DNA of 64,000 nucleotides from Actinomadura oligospora ATCC 43269 (GTDB lineage: Bacteria; Actinomycetota; Actinomycetes; Streptosporangiales; Streptosporangiaceae): assembly GCF_000518265.1 (NCBI RefSeq), contig NZ_KI912410.1, positions 1,084,981 through 1,148,980 on the forward strand, given 5' to 3'. The translations under genes and the position numbers were made by a program. The notes beneath the pieces were generated by a model. It was not told the origin of the DNA and made no database searches. It was given only the letters and a program-made list of their open reading frames with translations. Shown here piece after piece: positions 61,023 through 64,000 of the stretch (the first letter of the stretch is position 1; the number at the start of each line of letters is the position of its first letter).

Positions 61023-61051
61023 CTGACACGGCCCTGACGCGTGGCTAAGAT
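61023..61051 (+). promoter_or_regulatory. Strong leaderless-type promoter of the DUF6882-like gene
   Basis: CTGACA (61023-61028), 17-bp spacer, TAAGAT (61046-61051), 8 nt before ATG 61060; no ribosome-binding site. Fits vegetative sigma-factor consensus closely. Confidence 0.6.
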
Positions 61052-61059
61052 CACGGCGC

Positions 61060-61785
61060 ATGCCGGGCATCGAAGAACCCCTCGCGCTCTCCCGCTACAG
61101 CGAAGCCTTCGAGGATTTCGCGGGCCGCTCGTCCGCCGTCGTGATCCACCGCCAGGACGTGCTGAACGAGTTCCTCGGCGCCACCGACCGCCACTTCGAC
61201 CTGCGCGCCCGCACGCTCTCCGGCGGAGGCCAGGTCTTCGGCGGCCTCACGAGCATGGGCAGCTTCTCCCACCTCAGCCAGACCTGGCTCTGGTCCTGGG
61301 CGAACCCCAACTTCTCCTGGGACGACCCGGCCATCGCTCCCCTGCGCGCGCTGTACGACCACGGCGTCCAGCAGGGAATCGTCGAGTTCACCACAGGACA
61401 CATCGACTTCTCCGAGTTCCCCAACCCTCACCAAGCAGCCACCACGATGGCCCTGGCCGCGGCCTACCTCCTAGGCGGAAACGGCTGCTGGTCATGCCGC
61501 ATCAACGACGGCAAGGGCTCGGCCTACATCCACCTGGACGATCCGCAGATCCCCGAGGCCACCTACAGCCACATCGCCACACCGCGCCTGCTGATGACCG
61601 CCGCCGAGGTCTTCCCGGCCAACCCCAAACTGATCGTCCAGGGCTACATCGCCCGCTACGGCACCCGGTACAAGGAGAGCCCGGACGTCGTGGCCGGTGA
61701 CATGGTCGACGGCGGTGAACTGGCCGTCCGCTTCGACGAGCACGGCCGCATCGCTGCGATCTCCTGCTCCGCATCCCGCTCCTGA
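61060..61785 (+). CDS. DUF6882-like protein of unknown function
   Basis: The 241-residue protein appears soluble, with a central Trp-rich stretch WLWSWANPNFSWDDPAI and later AATTMALAAAYLLGG. This recalls the DUF6882 family of uncharacterised actinobacterial proteins. Two cysteines in GCWSC. No catalytic motif is recognised. It is expressed as a leaderless message by its promoter. The TetR gene converges from downstream. Confidence 0.75.
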   Translation: MPGIEEPLALSRYSEAFEDFAGRSSAVVIHRQDVLNEFLGATDRHFDLRARTLSGGGQVFGGLTSMGSFSHLSQTWLWSWANPNFSWDDPAIAPLRALYDHGVQQGIVEFTTGHIDFSEFPNPHQAATTMALAAAYLLGGNGCWSCRINDGKGSAYIHLDDPQIPEATYSHIATPRLLMTAAEVFPANPKLIVQGYIARYGTRYKESPDVVAGDMVDGGELAVRFDEHGRIAAISCSASRS

Positions 61786-61801
61786 CGCGCGCGCACGAGC
61801 A

Positions 61802-62407
61802 TCAAGCCCCGCGCGCCTCCGCCCGGACGGACGCGACGGCCCGCGCGATCACCCGAGCCACCTCCTCCGTGTCACGACCGCCGTCACGCCCGGCAAGCAG
61901 GTCGAAGGACTCGAAACTCGTCAACTGCCAGGCCACGTCCAGCAGCTCCTCCGCAGGCGCTTCCTCGCCGAACCGGCTGAGCAGAGCCGACAGGCCCGCC
62001 CTGCGCATGTCATCGCGCTCGCGCAGGAGCCGGTCCAGATCGTCGTCCATGACCGCCAGGCCGCGCAGCCTGCGCAGGACCGGCCGCTCCGCCGCCCAGA
62101 ACCCGCAGAACGCCCCGCAGAACTCCGCCAACGCCTCGTCAACGTCATTCGCCGTGAACGCGGGTTCCAACGACAACCCGGCATGCTCCGCCAGCGAGTC
62201 GAACAGTGCCTCCAGCAGCCCCGTCTTGGACCCGAACACGTTGTAGACCGTCTGCCGCGACACGTCCGCGGCCTTCGCGACCGCGTCCACCGACACACGC
62301 GTGACGCCGTCCCCGGCCAGATGCTCCCGCGCAGCTGAGAGCACACGCCGGCGGGTCTCCTCGGCCGCGGCGCTACGACGGTCCGAACGGTAGGGACGAG
62401 GCGACAT
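61802..62407 (-). CDS. TetR/AcrR family transcriptional regulator
   Basis: The 201-residue repressor has an N-terminal helix-turn-helix (about 19-64: VSVDAVAKAADVSRQTVYNVF) and a helical ligand domain. ATG 62407 is clear. It is divergent from the SDR gene and probably controls it through the inverted repeat between them. Confidence 0.94.
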   Translation of the reverse strand: MSPRPYRSDRRSAAAEETRRRVLSAAREHLAGDGVTRVSVDAVAKAADVSRQTVYNVFGSKTGLLEALFDSLAEHAGLSLEPAFTANDVDEALAEFCGAFCGFWAAERPVLRRLRGLAVMDDDLDRLLRERDDMRRAGLSALLSRFGEEAPAEELLDVAWQLTSFESFDLLAGRDGGRDTEEVARVIARAVASVRAEARGA

Positions 62408-62420
62408 CCTTGACCGACCT

Positions 62421-62456
62421 TCGAATTGGATTTACTGTCTGTCCAACGAATACTAT
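62421..62456 (+). promoter_or_regulatory. SDR promoter and TetR-type operator
   Basis: TTGGA (62426-62430) and TCCAA (62442-62446) form an inverted repeat, extended outward by TTCG and CGAA. TTGGAT (62426-62431) and TACTAT (62451-62456) with a 19-bp spacer form the probable promoter. A repressor on the repeat would cover the -35 region. Confidence 0.5.
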
Positions 62457-62473
62457 CGGAAAGCAGGCCACCC

Positions 62474-63289
62474 GTGAACACCTTGACCACCCGTCCCCTG
62501 GACGGCCGCGTGACGATCGTGACCGGAGCCAGCCGGGGCATCGGCGCCGCGACCGCCCGCGCCCTGCACCGCGCCGGTTCCGCCGTCGTCCTCGCCGCCC
62601 GTGACGCCGACGCCCTCAAGTCCCTGGCCGACGAGATCACCGCCGACGGAGGACGCGCCCTCCCCGTCCCGACCGACGTGACCGACGCCGCCGCCGTCGA
62701 GCACCTCGTCCAGCAGACCCTCGACGCCTACGGACGCCTCGACGCCGCCCTCAACAACGCCGCCGGCGGAGGCCACCGGCCCACCCCACTCGCGGACGTC
62801 GCCATCGAGGATTTCGACAGCGCCCTGACCGTCAACTTGCGCGGAGTCTTCCTGGCCATGCGCCACGAGATCCCCGCGATGCTCGAGTCCGGCGGGGGAG
62901 CGATCGTCAACATGTCCTCCACCGCGGGCCTCCAGGCCGTCGGCGGCCTCGCCGGATACGTCACCAGCAAGTTCGGCCTCATCGGCCTCACCCAGACCGC
63001 CGCCCTCGACTACGCCGACGCCGGAATCCGCGTCAACGCCCTGGCCCCCGGGCCCATCCTCACCGAGCAGCTGGAACGCGCCGGCGAGCAGGCCCAGGCC
63101 GCGGCAGCCCGGGCCATGCCGATGCGCCGCATCGGCGCGCCCGACGAGGTTGCCGAGGCCGTGGTCTGGCTCCTGTCGGACGCCGCGTCCTTCATCACCG
63201 GCGCTGTCCTGCCGATCGACGGCGGCAAGCTCGCGGGCATGGCCCCCTTCACCCGGATGCAGTCCGCCAAGACCCCGGCCGCCGACTGA
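62474..63289 (+). CDS. Short-chain dehydrogenase/reductase (SDR)
   Basis: The 271-residue oxidoreductase has the cofactor motif TGASRGIG (about 17-24), NNAAGG, catalytic Ser in VNMSST and the pair Tyr-x3-Lys in GYVTSKFG. Classical SDR with NAD(P). GTG 62474 fits the family start. Substrate unknown. Regulation by the divergent TetR protein is likely. Confidence 0.94.
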   Translation: MNTLTTRPLDGRVTIVTGASRGIGAATARALHRAGSAVVLAARDADALKSLADEITADGGRALPVPTDVTDAAAVEHLVQQTLDAYGRLDAALNNAAGGGHRPTPLADVAIEDFDSALTVNLRGVFLAMRHEIPAMLESGGGAIVNMSSTAGLQAVGGLAGYVTSKFGLIGLTQTAALDYADAGIRVNALAPGPILTEQLERAGEQAQAAAARAMPMRRIGAPDEVAEAVVWLLSDAASFITGAVLPIDGGKLAGMAPFTRMQSAKTPAAD

Positions 63290-63324
63290 GCCCGCACCTT
63301 CTGGACCTGCCTGAACGCCTCGAT

Positions 63325-63353
63325 TTGACGCCCCCTCGGGGAGTACCTAATGT
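63325..63353 (+). promoter_or_regulatory. rrn promoter P1
   Basis: TTGACG (63325-63330), 17-bp spacer, TAATGT (63348-63353), about 550 nt before 16S. Confidence 0.7.
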
Positions 63354-63365
63354 TCTTCCTGCCCC

Positions 63366-63515
63366 GAGGGGATGCGGGACGCCGAGAGGCGGACGGCCCC
63401 GGGGAGACCACCGAAGGAAAACCGTTCGAAGTACTCTTCGGACCGCGTTAGTCTGGAGTGGTCAGCCCGGAACGGGATGCAGGACGCCGACAAGGCGGCC
63501 GGCCCGAGGGACTCC
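63366..63515 (+). repeat. Imperfect direct repeat after P1 and P2
   Basis: The sequence around GGGATGCGGGACGCCGA (63366-63409) recurs as GGGATGCAGGACGCCGA (63470-63515) with the same order of GC blocks. The -35 elements of P1 and P2 are exactly 100 bp apart, so a promoter-plus-leader module was duplicated. Confidence 0.75.
63425..63454 (+). promoter_or_regulatory. rrn promoter P2
   Basis: TTCGAA (63425-63430), 18-bp spacer, TAGTCT (63449-63454). Confidence 0.6.
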
Positions 63516-63602
63516 ACAGATTGATCACGTCGGACGACGTCTAGTCGTCCACGTCCTCATGAGTGGACGGGCAAGCTCAGAAGATCGACTCGAAAGAGCC
63601 GG

Positions 63603-63630
63603 TTGACACGAGTGAAGATTCCGGTAAGAT
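63603..63630 (+). promoter_or_regulatory. rrn promoter P3
   Basis: TTGACA (63603-63608), 16-bp spacer, TAAGAT (63625-63630), the closest to consensus of the set, about 270 nt before 16S. Confidence 0.75.
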
Positions 63631-63686
63631 TGAAGGGTTGCCCCGGAGCGAGGCCCGCGAGAGTGGGTCGAGCGCGGTGGGTGTCC

Positions 63687-63719
63687 GTTTCTTGAGAACT
63701 CAACAGCGTGTTAAAAGCC
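63687..63719 (+). promoter_or_regulatory. Conserved rrn leader (antitermination/processing) segment
   Basis: TTCTTGAGAACTCAACAGCG and the following GTGTTAAAAG resemble the leader element seen upstream of 16S in Streptomyces-type rrn operons, which is linked to antitermination and RNA processing. Confidence 0.55.
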
Positions 63720-63902
63720 AGTGCCTTTATAGATCAGGCCAACGTGTCTGATCACCCCGTGCTCTGAACCTTCACGGTTCGGGGTGGGGATTTCTTTGAG
63801 GCAAGTGGTCCTCATTTTTTGGGGATCGCATGCTGGGATCTTCGGATCCTCCTTCGGGTTTGATGGTTTCCGGGTTCGCCCCTGGGGATTGTCGTTTGGA
63901 CC

Positions 63903-64000
63903 TTGATGGAGAGTTTGATCCTGGCTCAGGACGAACGCTGGCGGCGTGCTTAACACATGCAAGTCGAGCGGAAAGGCCCCTTCGGGGGTACTCGAGCGGC
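63903..64000 (+). rRNA. rrs: 16S ribosomal RNA, 5' end (cut by window)
   Basis: The universal AGAGTTTGATCCTGGCTCAG begins at 63910, and CGAACGCTGGCGGCGTGCTT follows. By alignment with E. coli numbering the mature 5' end is near 63903. Only ~98 nt are in the window. Confidence 0.97.

Noticed and set aside
1..64000. Insertion sequences or prophage
   Set aside because: No transposase, integrase or phage structural gene and no terminal inverted repeats were seen.

Overview
The window is a chromosome segment of a high-GC actinomycete. Base composition is strongly GC-biased, many starts are GTG, and the gene order follows the Streptomyces chromosome closely: tig, clpP1, clpP2, clpX, valS, folC, ndk, mreBCD, PBP2, rodA, a radical-SAM/DUF2344 pair, rne, rplU, rpmA, obg, proB, proA, then nadD, rsfS and a phosphatase. 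The gene complement and a 16S rRNA 5' end at the right edge suit a filamentous actinomycete such as Actinomadura or another Thermomonosporaceae member. That family placement is an inference, not something the sequence proves.

Layout. 0-7.2 kb holds the tail of the RNA-binding protein Tex, trigger factor, two ClpP peptidases and ClpX, a protein folding and degradation block. 7.3-13.6 kb holds an orphan NarL-type response regulator and valS, flanked by two related proline-rich membrane proteins and a helix-hairpin-helix membrane protein. 13.6-16.7 kb has a FolC-like Mur-ligase paralogue, divergent from the genuine folC, which is followed by a small DUF4233 membrane protein. 16.8-19.8 kb is one unusual gene: a major-facilitator-like transporter behind about 490 residues of proline-rich repeats. 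19.9-26.8 kb holds ndk and the cell-elongation cluster mreB-mreC-mreD-mrdA-rodA, with overlapping stops and starts from mreD onward. 27-33.3 kb holds the radical-SAM/DUF2344 pair and RNase E/G. 33.4-35.9 kb is a small insert (SRPBCC protein, GlxA-type AraC regulator, divergent quinone oxidoreductase). 36.3-40.9 kb holds rplU-rpmA-obg-proB-proA.

41.0-50.2 kb is the most accessory-looking part and interrupts the Streptomyces-like order between proA and nadD. It has a Tat-type metallophosphoesterase, a secreted TNT-domain (NAD glycohydrolase-like) protein, a NUDIX hydrolase, a secreted L-type-lectin protein, an FGE-like protein, a secreted Ig-like protein, a WYL regulator and an M48 protease. 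50.4-53.8 kb has a lone phenylacetate-CoA ligase with a PaaR/TetR-type operator in its promoter, then nadD-rsfS-phosphatase. 53.9-54.6 kb has two identical tRNA-Ala(GGC) genes bracketing a small ORF. 54.6-63.3 kb has a Vms1/baeRF-like protein, a 1068-residue SARP-type regulator, a DrrAB-type ABC exporter, a DUF6882-like protein and a divergent TetR/SDR pair. 63.3-64.0 kb is an rrn promoter region with at least three tandem promoters and the first ~98 nt of 16S rRNA.

No CRISPR array, insertion sequence, integrase or prophage was found. The candidates for less-described biology are the secreted TNT protein and its secretome neighbourhood, the FolC-like paralogue that lost a conserved histidine, the paralogue pair around valS, the repeat-fronted transporter, and several precise operator-like sites. 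All positions, repeats and motifs were read by eye; no homology search was run.
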